From: Bacteroidales bacterium
Lineage (GTDB): Bacteria; Bacteroidota; Bacteroidia; Bacteroidales; 4484-276
Assembly (NCBI GenBank): GCA_021740425.1
Contig: JAIOZV010000004.1
Coordinates: 1 to 39,840 of the forward strand
Length of the DNA stretch: 39,840 bases
Direction of reading: 5' to 3'
In this document: piece after piece, positions 1 through 7,883 of the stretch
How the letters are laid out: every line of letters starts with the position of its first letter
Position numbering within the stretch: position 1 is the stretch's first letter
The notes under the pieces: model-generated
What the model was told of the DNA's origin: nothing
Seen by the model: the letters and a program-made list of their open reading frames with translations, nothing else
The model's database searches: none
Program-made: the position numbers and the translations under genes

Positions 1-621
1 AAGCGGCATTGATTTGTGCAGGGAATCGTTTGCAATATCATAAAAGTACAAGCGTCTGGGGTATTTTGAGGAACCAGCCATAATCTGGAAAACAAAATCC
101 AAATTCCCATCCTGATTCATATCAGTTAACTTTGCTAAACCTGTGGAATAGTCAAGCTTGCCATCGCGAAGCAAAACCGAGTCAACCTTAAGCGTGCGTT
201 TTCTGAAATTCAAAGTATCAAAAACATCTGAAACATGCAACCAGATTTCAGTATCAAATTGGGTAAGACAGAATATTTCTTTAATACTGTCGTGATCATA
301 ATCTCCAAAAAAAACATAGTTTCCGTCTTTCGGGAATATTCCTTTTTCCAAATTGAACTGGTCCAGAATCTCTCCATCCTTTTCAACAACAAATGCCGCC
401 TCCCCCAGTTTATTGGTTTTTGCGCGGATCAACTCCACTTTGCCATCCATGTCGAGATCGTTGTAGTAGTAGTTTACCCCGTCTGATTCCACCATTTTTC
501 GTAATTCTACTGAGAGAAATTCCTGAAGTGTGTTTTCATGGGAAATAATAAATGGGATCAAAAACACAGCCGCCAGAAAAAACGAGTTGGAAATGATATC
601 TATAATTGCCGGACTTTTCAT
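1..621 (-). CDS. Membrane-anchored protein with VCBS/FG-GAP-like Asp-rich repeats (partial, C-terminus off window)
   Basis: An open frame of 207 codons starts at the ATG at 621 and leaves the window at base 1 without a stop, so only the N-terminus is seen. Residues about 10-28 form one hydrophobic segment that could be an uncleaved signal anchor. After it come short Asp-rich motifs spaced through the chain (DLDMDGKVEL, DYDHDSIKEI, DMNQDGNLDF). They resemble the calcium-binding-like loops of VCBS/FG-GAP beta-propeller repeats, so the visible part is probably an extracytoplasmic sensor or binding domain. In Bacteroidota such N-termini can precede signalling domains, but none is visible here. 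A good promoter lies just upstream. I do not recognise the family beyond the repeats. Confidence 0.7.
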   Translation of the reverse strand, partial: MKSPAIIDIISNSFFLAAVFLIPFIISHENTLQEFLSVELRKMVESDGVNYYYNDLDMDGKVELIRAKTNKLGEAAFVVEKDGEILDQFNLEKGIFPKDGNYVFFGDYDHDSIKEIFCLTQFDTEIWLHVSDVFDTLNFRKRTLKVDSVLLRDGKLDYSTGLAKLTDMNQDGNLDFVFQIMAGSSKYPRRLYFYDIANDSLHKSMPL

Positions 622-638
622 TGATATAATGTAAGTTA

Positions 639-668
639 CAAATATAGAAACTTTGTCACAAGATCAAA
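639..668 (-). promoter_or_regulatory. Bacteroidota-type promoter for the 1-621 gene
   Basis: Read on the minus strand, TATATTTG (646-639) matches the TAnnTTTG -7 element. TTTG (668-665) lies 18 bases upstream at the expected -33 position. The start codon at 621 is about 18 bases beyond the -7 box. Confidence 0.6.
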
Positions 669-819
669 AAAAAAAATTGTTTTGGTTAACTTTTTAAATT
701 CTGTTTACATCTTCGCCAATGATATCAAGATTTCATACGATTGCTGTTATCGTTTTGAAGTCTTGCTAAAATTCAGCAAAGATTCTTTTCCCGGGAAGAA
801 AATCAATTTAAAATATTCG

Positions 820-827
820 TACATTTG
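820..827 (+). promoter_or_regulatory. Candidate -7 box for the coiled-coil membrane protein gene
   Basis: TACATTTG matches TAnnTTTG and lies 20 bases before the ATG at 848. No clear TTG is seen at -33, so the call rests on the -7 box and its position. Confidence 0.4.
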
Positions 828-847
828 CGATCGTTAATGGTTTCATT

Positions 848-1279
848 ATGAAAAAGCTGGTTACATGTTTCATTTTCTTTTTGCTTGTTCTACAGGCTTT
901 CCCTCAATCGCACGAGGTGCCCTTTACTCTGGACGACCGCGACAGGATCATGCGCACCGAAGAACGTATCGAATCACTTCGCACCGAAATGAATTCAAAG
1001 TTTGAAGCAATCGATTACAGGTTTGATGCCATGGAAACAAAATTAGATGCCATCAACTCCAAATTTGAACCGCTGTATTGGGCTTTTGGAATTTTACTTA
1101 CACTGATGTTGTTTATCCTTGGATATATTATCTGGGACAGGCGGACGGCTTTACATCCTATCCAAAACAAAACCATGAACCTTGAGGAACGTGTAAATAA
1201 GCTGGAATATCTGTCGAAGGAACAAGCCAAAAAAGATCCGTTGTTTGCTGAACTGATGAGGCAGGCCGGCTTGCTTTAA
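848..1279 (+). CDS. Small coiled-coil membrane protein, unknown function
   Basis: A 143-residue protein begins with a cleavable-looking signal peptide ending near residue 20 (...LQAFPQS). Residues about 28-75 are charged and heptad-like (ERIESLRTEMNSKFEAID, then repeated F/L-D-A-M/I units), consistent with a coiled coil. A single hydrophobic segment follows at about 78-97 (LLTLMLFILGYIIW), then a second charged helical stretch to the end. The layout suggests an inner-membrane protein with an extracytoplasmic coiled coil. The protein is self-contained, flanked by a minus-strand gene upstream and a gene-poor region downstream. Similar short proteins are common in Bacteroidota, but I know no assigned function. 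Confidence 0.75.
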   Translation: MKKLVTCFIFFLLVLQAFPQSHEVPFTLDDRDRIMRTEERIESLRTEMNSKFEAIDYRFDAMETKLDAINSKFEPLYWAFGILLTLMLFILGYIIWDRRTALHPIQNKTMNLEERVNKLEYLSKEQAKKDPLFAELMRQAGLL

Positions 1280-1911
1280 TTCCAACAATAAAATACCCGG
1301 GTAATTTTCACTCTCCCATCATCACCCGCATCAAATCTTTAATCTTCGCCACTTTTGCCAGAAAAAAAATGACTTCCTATTCACTTTCAAGCAGCATTTT
1401 TCACCTTTTGATTGGCATGGATGATTTCAAAATCAGGATCAACTTTAAAATCCTGTTTACGGTTTTGCCAAAAATCTCAGGATTTTGTTCAACGGGTTTT
1501 TTTGTTTTAAGGTTTTGCTGAAATTCAATCTTGATAAAACCGAATCATGTAAAACCTCATGATCACGAAGAAAGATTCGGCATACATGGATACAACGCCA
1601 CGAACTGGCATAAAAGACTCCGGCTACTGCCGCGCGTTTGATCATAGCAGGAATATAATTACCCGAAAGGCGGCATAAGAACCAACGGCCAATCCTTTTG
1701 GCTCTTAACAAGCTTTTATAAGGCTCCTTAAAATTTCAGTCGTGTGTTTTTTGGCAAAATATTCCACGCAAAGAATGAAAAGCATTGCTTAGCATTGAAC
1801 CCGACGTATATGGACAAGTGAAAAACTTTGCACCATTGTGATTTTAACATTGCCAACCAATAACAATTTTGGATGCGCGTATCTTTTCCGGCTTCTTCAA
1901 CTTGGGGATGA
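1280..1911. other. Intergenic region without a convincing gene
   Basis: About 630 bp separate the small membrane protein from the convergent C25 peptidase gene. A minus-strand frame at 1457-1711 (84 codons) is rich in Arg, Cys and Trp, lacks a recognisable domain and has no promoter-like signal, so I do not call it a gene. An imperfect palindrome around 1290-1308 (AAAATACCCGGGTAATTTT) lies just after the stop at 1279 but lacks a loop and a T-run, so it is not a standard terminator. Confidence 0.5.
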
Positions 1912-4842
1912 TTAGTAGCTTACCACCATATTCTGTGAAACTTTTACGAGATATGCCCTCCCCGGGAATAGTGCCTGAAAGGTGATAATGTTTTCGGAAG
2001 GCCAAAAAACATCTACACCAACAGCATCTTTAATAACCAAAACTGCCTCGAGTTGTCCGGAAAAAAGGGTTGCGATCAACACAGTTTCATCGCTAAGCAC
2101 CGGGATCAGATTCCACCCCTCTGATAAATTTAGTGCTGGATTTTGAGGAGGAGTTCCACTGACAAGAAACATGGTGTTTTCGGTGGTTTTGATACAATAC
2201 CCGGATTGGTAATTCCAGGTGGTTAAATTTCCGGATGCATCATCAGGTCGGAAAAAGTCGTTCATATCTCTTATGATTTCAACTTGTCCTGAAATGCCCG
2301 AAAGCATCTCATCAAGGTTTGTGTTTTCGGGAATCAGCCGGGAGGAAATCCCTGACCAACCCGATTTAAGCTGGATTTGCTGTTGAATAATTGTACTACC
2401 TGAGAGGCTTGCAATACCCGTTCCCAGAGCAGTAAAAACTTCATCATATCCCGGATAAGGATAGGTCACAGTTACATTGCTAATTTCTCCGGTCGCTGAA
2501 CTCCATAGGCGGTATATAATATTATTACCCGGATTAAAACCATTTGCCTCTTCCGGATTTGATCCATCATCCATCGAAGCTGCTATTTCAAGATAAGCGC
2601 CTCCGCTAAGTTGCTGAGAAAGTATTCCGGTGCCTACACAGATTTGTTGACCTGTGCCCGGATTGATATCAAAAATCCCAATTTCATCACCGGCCTGCAT
2701 ATTTTCTTCGTCAATTGTTGCCGCCTCTACATAAATAGTCATCGGGTTGAAGGGAGTTGTCCAAACTGGCTGAAAATGCGAAACCGGATTGGCAAGCACA
2801 GAAACTATAAATTCAGTCAACTGACAATCGTAACCCGAAACAAAAATCGATGCGACACCCGTATCAGCAAGGGGTGCTGAAAAGGTAATGGTTGCATTGC
2901 CGTTTTCATCGCATAGTGCCATGCCACAACTTATACTGTCTTTTACAAAGTGGCAGCACAAATCCTCAGTATTTCCGGTTCCTGAAAGGGTAATTTGAAT
3001 TGACGCAGCTCCTGTAAAAATTGTATCCGTGTAAGCAGCCGATATTTGCATGGGCTCGTCGGGCCAAAAGCTGATGGCGGCATCACCGAGGAGGTTGCAA
3101 TCGTAGAAATTCCACCGCAGGGCACCTTCTTCCCACTGGCCTGGTGCCGTTACCCAGGGAGCAGTTGCCATACGTGCGAGAGTGTATGCCATGCCAAGAC
3201 GTGCTTCTTTTTTATCGTAAAATGCATCCACAAGCTCCCGGTTTATATGCGCTGCCGGCCCTTCGGTCTGTCCTTCGTTAAACCAACCGTAGCGCGAATT
3301 CATGTAAACTGCTACCGCCAGGTTGTTGATGTTGATCATTTTTTCGGCAATGCAATCGCTGTTGTCGAAGGCTCCGCAAATGCAACCGTGTGAATAGATC
3401 AAAGCGTAATTGTGATCGATTCCGTTTAAGCCCGTAAAATTTGCATCGGTAATATCGCTCATCGAAAACTTCATGGTATATGAGGCATTCGCATGTCCCA
3501 CATGATGTATAAATGAACCGCCCTGATTCATCTGTGCCTTAAGGGTGTTTTTGTCCCAGGAAGCCTGGCTGGCATACAATTTTTCGATGTTCTGGGTTTC
3601 TGGAATTCCTGTGGTTTGATAACCGTTATCATTATGATACCCAATCAAGAGTTCAAGGTAATCAGAGCCCCAGGTTTCGGGGTTGTCGTAAAGAAATTCT
3701 CCAACCAGCAGCGGTTTTGCCAATTCTCCCAACACCGGATTTTCCTGGTATTGGATGGTTTTATTGATCAGGATTTCTAATTCGGCTTGTGTTGAAAAAC
3801 TCATCCGGCCAATGCCAATTTCGGGGAGAAGGTCGTCTTCACCAATCTCTCCCCAAAGATTGTCGCCATCATCATTCCAGTTGCCATCCAGGGCTGCATA
3901 ATATAAATCTGACGGAATGTTGTTGTCCTCGTACCAGGAGGAGGACTGTACGCCACAATAAAACCCGCGGTAGGGAACAAACTCCACATCCCCGCCAAGG
4001 GTAACATGGGCGATGCCATGGTTTTGATATTCCTGGATAATGTAATTACGGATTTTCTCAGGATTGTCCTGTCCGGGCATGGACGCGTAAATTTCTTCAG
4101 TTGTAGTAACCTCTGCAATCAGTCCCCGCGGAAAATAAAAACCGGCCAGTTGCTGAAAATCCTCTAAATATGCCTGTGGTGTAATATAGAGCAAATCACA
4201 GGTTTCACTTCTGTTGCTATTTTTGGGGTAGGATGAAATGGCTTCCGTGTTTTGTACAAATTCCTGAACTTGCGAAATGGTGTTCAAGGAGGTATGCAGG
4301 TTTTCGAGTGCTGCGTCAGCTTTCAGATCCGGCTTCGTTTCGATGCGTACAGTAATGCTTTTATAGTAGGTTACTTTTCCTGAAACCGGATTGTACCTTA
4401 AGGGGGTAAAACTGGAAATTGCTATTGCAAAGCCATTTAAAAATTGTGTGGTGATTTCGCCTGATAACTTTTCAGGATAATCGGCATTTTTACTGTAAAG
4501 AGTTTCATTTTTCCGGAAAATTCCGGATATCCCTTTGGACAAAGGTCGTGCATGCTGCATGGGGTAAATTATAAACTCCCCGTCAATGGGGATAGCATCG
4601 CCCGAAATGATTTGAATGCCGGTGGCAACATGCCCCGGAGGAAGCAAGAGCTTGATGGCCATGTATGGCATGGCGGGGTCACCGGCTGGTGCAGTAAGCA
4701 TACAACCCTCAAAACTAATTTGCTTATAGCTCTCCACATCGGCAATGACGGGGGAGGAAAAAACATAGGTTTTTTCGATGACATCTGCATAAAGCAAAGC
4801 AAATGAAATTGAAAGTATCAAGCTTAGAATTATCCTTTTCAT
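1912..4842 (-). CDS. Secreted gingipain-like cysteine peptidase, family C25
   Basis: A 976-residue protein has a signal peptide (residues 1-19, ...SFALLYA). An N-terminal propeptide-like beta region (about 20-200) precedes a caspase-fold C25 catalytic domain (about 215-595). The His of HHVGHAN (H450) and the Cys of YSHGCICG (C487) fit the gingipain catalytic dyad, with similar spacing. The SDLYYAALDGNWNDDGD stretch resembles the metal-binding loop of C25 enzymes. Beta-rich modules follow, and the last about 150 residues form a domain with GWNLIPVLS and PGRAYLVKV motifs that I recognise from Bacteroidota exoproteins. The protein ends there, without the sorting domain usual for T9SS cargo. It lies 93 bp downstream of a T9SS cargo gene on the same strand. 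Protease activity is a family-based prediction; specificity is unknown. Confidence 0.85.
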   Translation of the reverse strand: MKRIILSLILSISFALLYADVIEKTYVFSSPVIADVESYKQISFEGCMLTAPAGDPAMPYMAIKLLLPPGHVATGIQIISGDAIPIDGEFIIYPMQHARPLSKGISGIFRKNETLYSKNADYPEKLSGEITTQFLNGFAIAISSFTPLRYNPVSGKVTYYKSITVRIETKPDLKADAALENLHTSLNTISQVQEFVQNTEAISSYPKNSNRSETCDLLYITPQAYLEDFQQLAGFYFPRGLIAEVTTTEEIYASMPGQDNPEKIRNYIIQEYQNHGIAHVTLGGDVEFVPYRGFYCGVQSSSWYEDNNIPSDLYYAALDGNWNDDGDNLWGEIGEDDLLPEIGIGRMSFSTQAELEILINKTIQYQENPVLGELAKPLLVGEFLYDNPETWGSDYLELLIGYHNDNGYQTTGIPETQNIEKLYASQASWDKNTLKAQMNQGGSFIHHVGHANASYTMKFSMSDITDANFTGLNGIDHNYALIYSHGCICGAFDNSDCIAEKMININNLAVAVYMNSRYGWFNEGQTEGPAAHINRELVDAFYDKKEARLGMAYTLARMATAPWVTAPGQWEEGALRWNFYDCNLLGDAAISFWPDEPMQISAAYTDTIFTGAASIQITLSGTGNTEDLCCHFVKDSISCGMALCDENGNATITFSAPLADTGVASIFVSGYDCQLTEFIVSVLANPVSHFQPVWTTPFNPMTIYVEAATIDEENMQAGDEIGIFDINPGTGQQICVGTGILSQQLSGGAYLEIAASMDDGSNPEEANGFNPGNNIIYRLWSSATGEISNVTVTYPYPGYDEVFTALGTGIASLSGSTIIQQQIQLKSGWSGISSRLIPENTNLDEMLSGISGQVEIIRDMNDFFRPDDASGNLTTWNYQSGYCIKTTENTMFLVSGTPPQNPALNLSEGWNLIPVLSDETVLIATLFSGQLEAVLVIKDAVGVDVFWPSENIITFQALFPGRAYLVKVSQNMVVSY

Positions 4843-4909
4843 GGCATTATTAATTTCCTGCTAAGATAGAATAAATCCAAAAACAAACATTATGATTTAC
4901 CTGTTTCAT

Positions 4910-4929
4910 AAGGAGAGGAGCAGCTCCTT
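4910..4929 (-). other. Short hairpin between the T9SS cargo gene and the C25 peptidase gene
   Basis: AAGGAG and CTCCTT form a 6-bp stem with an 8-base loop in the 93-bp gap. There is no T-run on either side, so an intrinsic terminator is unlikely and the two genes may be co-transcribed. Confidence 0.25.
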
Positions 4930-4935
4930 TGGCCT

Positions 4936-7614
4936 CTATTTCAAAACGATTTTATGCATTGATATTCCGGCTTTTGATTCAATTTCAATAAAATAAATAC
5001 CTCCGGGAAGATCACCGGTTTTAAGTGTAAAAGAATTCCCCTCAAAATTTTCCTGCCTGATTTCCTCTCCCATAGTATTCACGAATTTGATTTTTTGCAT
5101 CGGAACATCTGAAGTAATATTCAGAACTTCGTTGGCCGGATTAGGAAAAATTGAAATTTCTGTCTTATGCCCTGATTCATCAATGGCTCCCACCAAATCA
5201 ACTATTACAGGTATTTCCTGTACAGGAAAACAAGGATCGTTTGCGTAGAGCAAAATGTTTGCTTCGGCGTGATGAGACATGAATTCCCAGTAATAAACAC
5301 TTACAGTACATGTGAGGGAATGACCCGGATAAATATATGCAGTGTAGGGGGTTATACTAAGCCATGATTCTTTTGTGTTCTGGGGTTCATCGGGATATTC
5401 TATTTCGAATTCAAGATGTAAAATTTCTGTCCCCATGTTTTCAATTTCAAGATAATCTATTTCGGGATATTCAGTCAGAAAAATCAAAAATTGATATGAT
5501 TCAGGATTCCAGGAGTAAGTTATTCCACCCTGGTTAGCTAAAAGAGCTGCCGGAATTTCCACAAGAGGATTGCTGGGGTCGTTGCTGATAAAATTTACAC
5601 TTGCAGAAAATAATCCCAACTGAAGGTTCCAGGAGTCGAAAGTAAAAGTTACCTGTTGGGACTGACCCGGCTCAATGGCACCGGAGCTTATGTCGGCTTG
5701 CAGCCAGCTTACATTATAGCTGATGTTGGCTGTAAAATCACAGCAATTTCCATAAGAATACTTTTCAAAATAATGTGTAACCGGATCTATCCAATTCGTC
5801 CTAAACCTCAGGGTATGCTCCCCGGGTGCAGCAGTGTCGGGAATTGAAATTGCGAAAGTGTAATCCTGATTAGCATTCGGGCAACAGGCATCATCCAAAA
5901 CCAATTCATTATCCAGGGCATACCAGTCATCATTATAATTAATCCAAACATCGAAATAGGTTTGATCATATCCCGCCTGAACGGTCAATGAGTAAGTATT
6001 GCCCGGCTCGAGCAAATGAACCTGATCTTTATAATCATGATACCAGGGCGGATTGCCCTCACAGGGAATTTCAGGAACAAGCACATTTTCAAGATTCCAG
6101 TAAATTAATCCGTCCCCATAGATACAGCCGCTGCTATACATATCCTCCCAGGGCAGGTCATCCCTGTTTTTGGTTTTATTGTTCGTATTCAAAGCACTGC
6201 CGGTAATTTTAGATGAATCCTCATTTTCGATATACAGTTCCCAATCCAATGTTGCTGTTCCCGTATTGGAAACGGTAAGGGTTTGGGTGGTAATCTGAGG
6301 AAAACATGCGTGCGTTTCCATTAGTTCCATAGGATTAATTACAATATGCGGCTCAGCCGGCCACTCCACTTGCACAGGTCCGGCAGGCTCAGATTCGCCT
6401 TCGGGATACTGAGCCGTGACTGAGTAGGTGTAAGTTCCAAAATCAGGCAGCGCATCAATGAACAGGGTATCCTCAGAAATGCCTGTCAATTCATCATTTC
6501 GATAAATATTAAAGTGTTCCAGGTTCTTTGTTGGGTTAAAATCCCACAATATTTTTACCTCACCAATTTGCAGAAGTTGTGCTGACGGGTTTGTGGGTGG
6601 AATCAGCCCGGTTTCAACATTGAGCTGAACAGTAATACCGATCACTGCCTGGTCGGGATCATTGCTATGGATGGTGATGGTGTCCTGATACTGTCCTGGT
6701 TCCAGGGTTTCAGAATCGAAACTAAGCATAACAAATGCAGTATCTCCCGGATTTATAATGCCTGAGAACTGGTCGAACGACAGCCATTCATTTCCCGGTA
6801 AGGGGCCAAACAGCAATTTGGTTTTGCAGTCGTTATCCGGATTTTCATCACCTGACAATTGGGTGCATGCTTCAAAAATATAGTTTCCGGGTGCTGAAAG
6901 GTCAGCCGTTTCATCAAGGGTAATTTCAATACCCTGACCAAATTCAAGGTATCCCTTATAAATATTGTTTACTGTTTCATTTCCGGTTGGACCACTCCAG
7001 CTTACTTCATAAGGAATGTCAAACTGACCGGCAACACCGTAATTTTCAAGCTTTATGGTCACAGGTTCCTCATTTGTAAATGTTACCCCTGATGCAGGTT
7101 CTATGATGGCTGAAACACCAACATCATTTTCTGATCTGCCCGGGTAAGCATCAATGATAAAAGGGATGCCCGGCAATCCGCTGCAATCCGACCCTTGGGA
7201 GCCCGCCCCCTCAGCAGTAACAGTGAAGTCATTGTCCCATACAATTGCTCTGTCTTTAGAATTATAGGCTGGTTCATTATTATTTCCCGTCGTGCTAATA
7301 TACCACGATAATGGCGTACTGCCAGTATTTGAAATGGAAAGGATTTGTGTGGAAATTTGAGGTGGATCAAAATGGCTTTCAGTGAATTCCAGGGGGTAAA
7401 TTATGATATCCGGTTCCTGGAAACCAATTGTCAACTTTTTGGTAATATAATAGCTGGATGAGTAATGCATGCCGGGAACAACGGCATCCTTTATCGCGAT
7501 GTGATTATTTGAAGTTTTGCCCGAATCTGCAAATTCCCTTTCGGAATGTTGGGCAAACAGTGTGGCTGAGGTCATCATCAGCACAAGCAAGGTGGACAAA
7601 GTCAGGTTTTTCAT
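4936..7614 (-). CDS. Large multidomain T9SS-secreted protein
   Basis: An 892-residue protein has a signal peptide (1-21, ...SATLFAQ) and a typical T9SS type-A C-terminal domain (about 815-892; IFPNPANE near its start, GGIYFIEI near its end, final KIVLK). Between them are repeated immunoglobulin-like modules. Two copies begin ISTQILSISNTGSTPLSW and ITTQTLTVSNTGTATLDW, and three copies carry a W-L-x(n)-PG-x(n)-NDP pattern (for example ITIHSNDPDQ, VNFISNDPSN, ILLYANDPCF). This resembles ASH/choice-of-anchor modules. A fibronectin-III-like domain (about 335-425) separates the first two units, and a CARDB-like segment interrupts the first. No catalytic motif is seen. It is likely a cell-surface or released adhesin or scaffold exported through the outer membrane. 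The C25 peptidase lies immediately downstream. Confidence 0.85.
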   Translation of the reverse strand: MKNLTLSTLLVLMMTSATLFAQHSEREFADSGKTSNNHIAIKDAVVPGMHYSSSYYITKKLTIGFQEPDIIIYPLEFTESHFDPPQISTQILSISNTGSTPLSWYISTTGNNNEPAYNSKDRAIVWDNDFTVTAEGAGSQGSDCSGLPGIPFIIDAYPGRSENDVGVSAIIEPASGVTFTNEEPVTIKLENYGVAGQFDIPYEVSWSGPTGNETVNNIYKGYLEFGQGIEITLDETADLSAPGNYIFEACTQLSGDENPDNDCKTKLLFGPLPGNEWLSFDQFSGIINPGDTAFVMLSFDSETLEPGQYQDTITIHSNDPDQAVIGITVQLNVETGLIPPTNPSAQLLQIGEVKILWDFNPTKNLEHFNIYRNDELTGISEDTLFIDALPDFGTYTYSVTAQYPEGESEPAGPVQVEWPAEPHIVINPMELMETHACFPQITTQTLTVSNTGTATLDWELYIENEDSSKITGSALNTNNKTKNRDDLPWEDMYSSGCIYGDGLIYWNLENVLVPEIPCEGNPPWYHDYKDQVHLLEPGNTYSLTVQAGYDQTYFDVWINYNDDWYALDNELVLDDACCPNANQDYTFAISIPDTAAPGEHTLRFRTNWIDPVTHYFEKYSYGNCCDFTANISYNVSWLQADISSGAIEPGQSQQVTFTFDSWNLQLGLFSASVNFISNDPSNPLVEIPAALLANQGGITYSWNPESYQFLIFLTEYPEIDYLEIENMGTEILHLEFEIEYPDEPQNTKESWLSITPYTAYIYPGHSLTCTVSVYYWEFMSHHAEANILLYANDPCFPVQEIPVIVDLVGAIDESGHKTEISIFPNPANEVLNITSDVPMQKIKFVNTMGEEIRQENFEGNSFTLKTGDLPGGIYFIEIESKAGISMHKIVLK

Positions 7615-7857
7615 CTTTTTTTGTTTTTAAGTGCAATGGGCAGTTTTTTAATATACAAAAAAAACAGGGAGTGAAAACACAAAGCTTACAAGCGCCAAAG
7701 GTAGATATTTTGTTGAAGGAGTAAAAATGAATTATCATCCTGTTTTCATGCAAATTATCAAAGGAAATTCATTTTTGAATAGAAGCAGAAATAAAACACC
7801 AGATCAAAAAAAGTTCGTGAAAACCGAATCTTTCATCGCTTTAACACACCTATTGAT

Positions 7858-7865
7858 TAGTTTTG
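7858..7865 (+). promoter_or_regulatory. Candidate -7 box for the GH3 gene
   Basis: TAGTTTTG fits TAnnTTTG and ends 18 bases before the ATG at 7884. The TTG inside this box is the only upstream alternative start, so the box argues for starting the protein at 7884. No clear -33 TTG is seen. Confidence 0.4.
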
Positions 7866-7883
7866 TTTATAAAATTGAAAAAC

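Noticed and set aside
1457-1711. An 84-codon minus-strand frame in the 1280-1911 gap
   Set aside because: Its composition is rich in Arg, Cys and Trp, with no domain, no promoter box and no neighbour that would explain it.
7863-7883. TTG start for the GH3 gene
   Set aside because: The TTG lies inside the TAGTTTTG -7 box. The ATG at 7884 gives a standard signal peptide.
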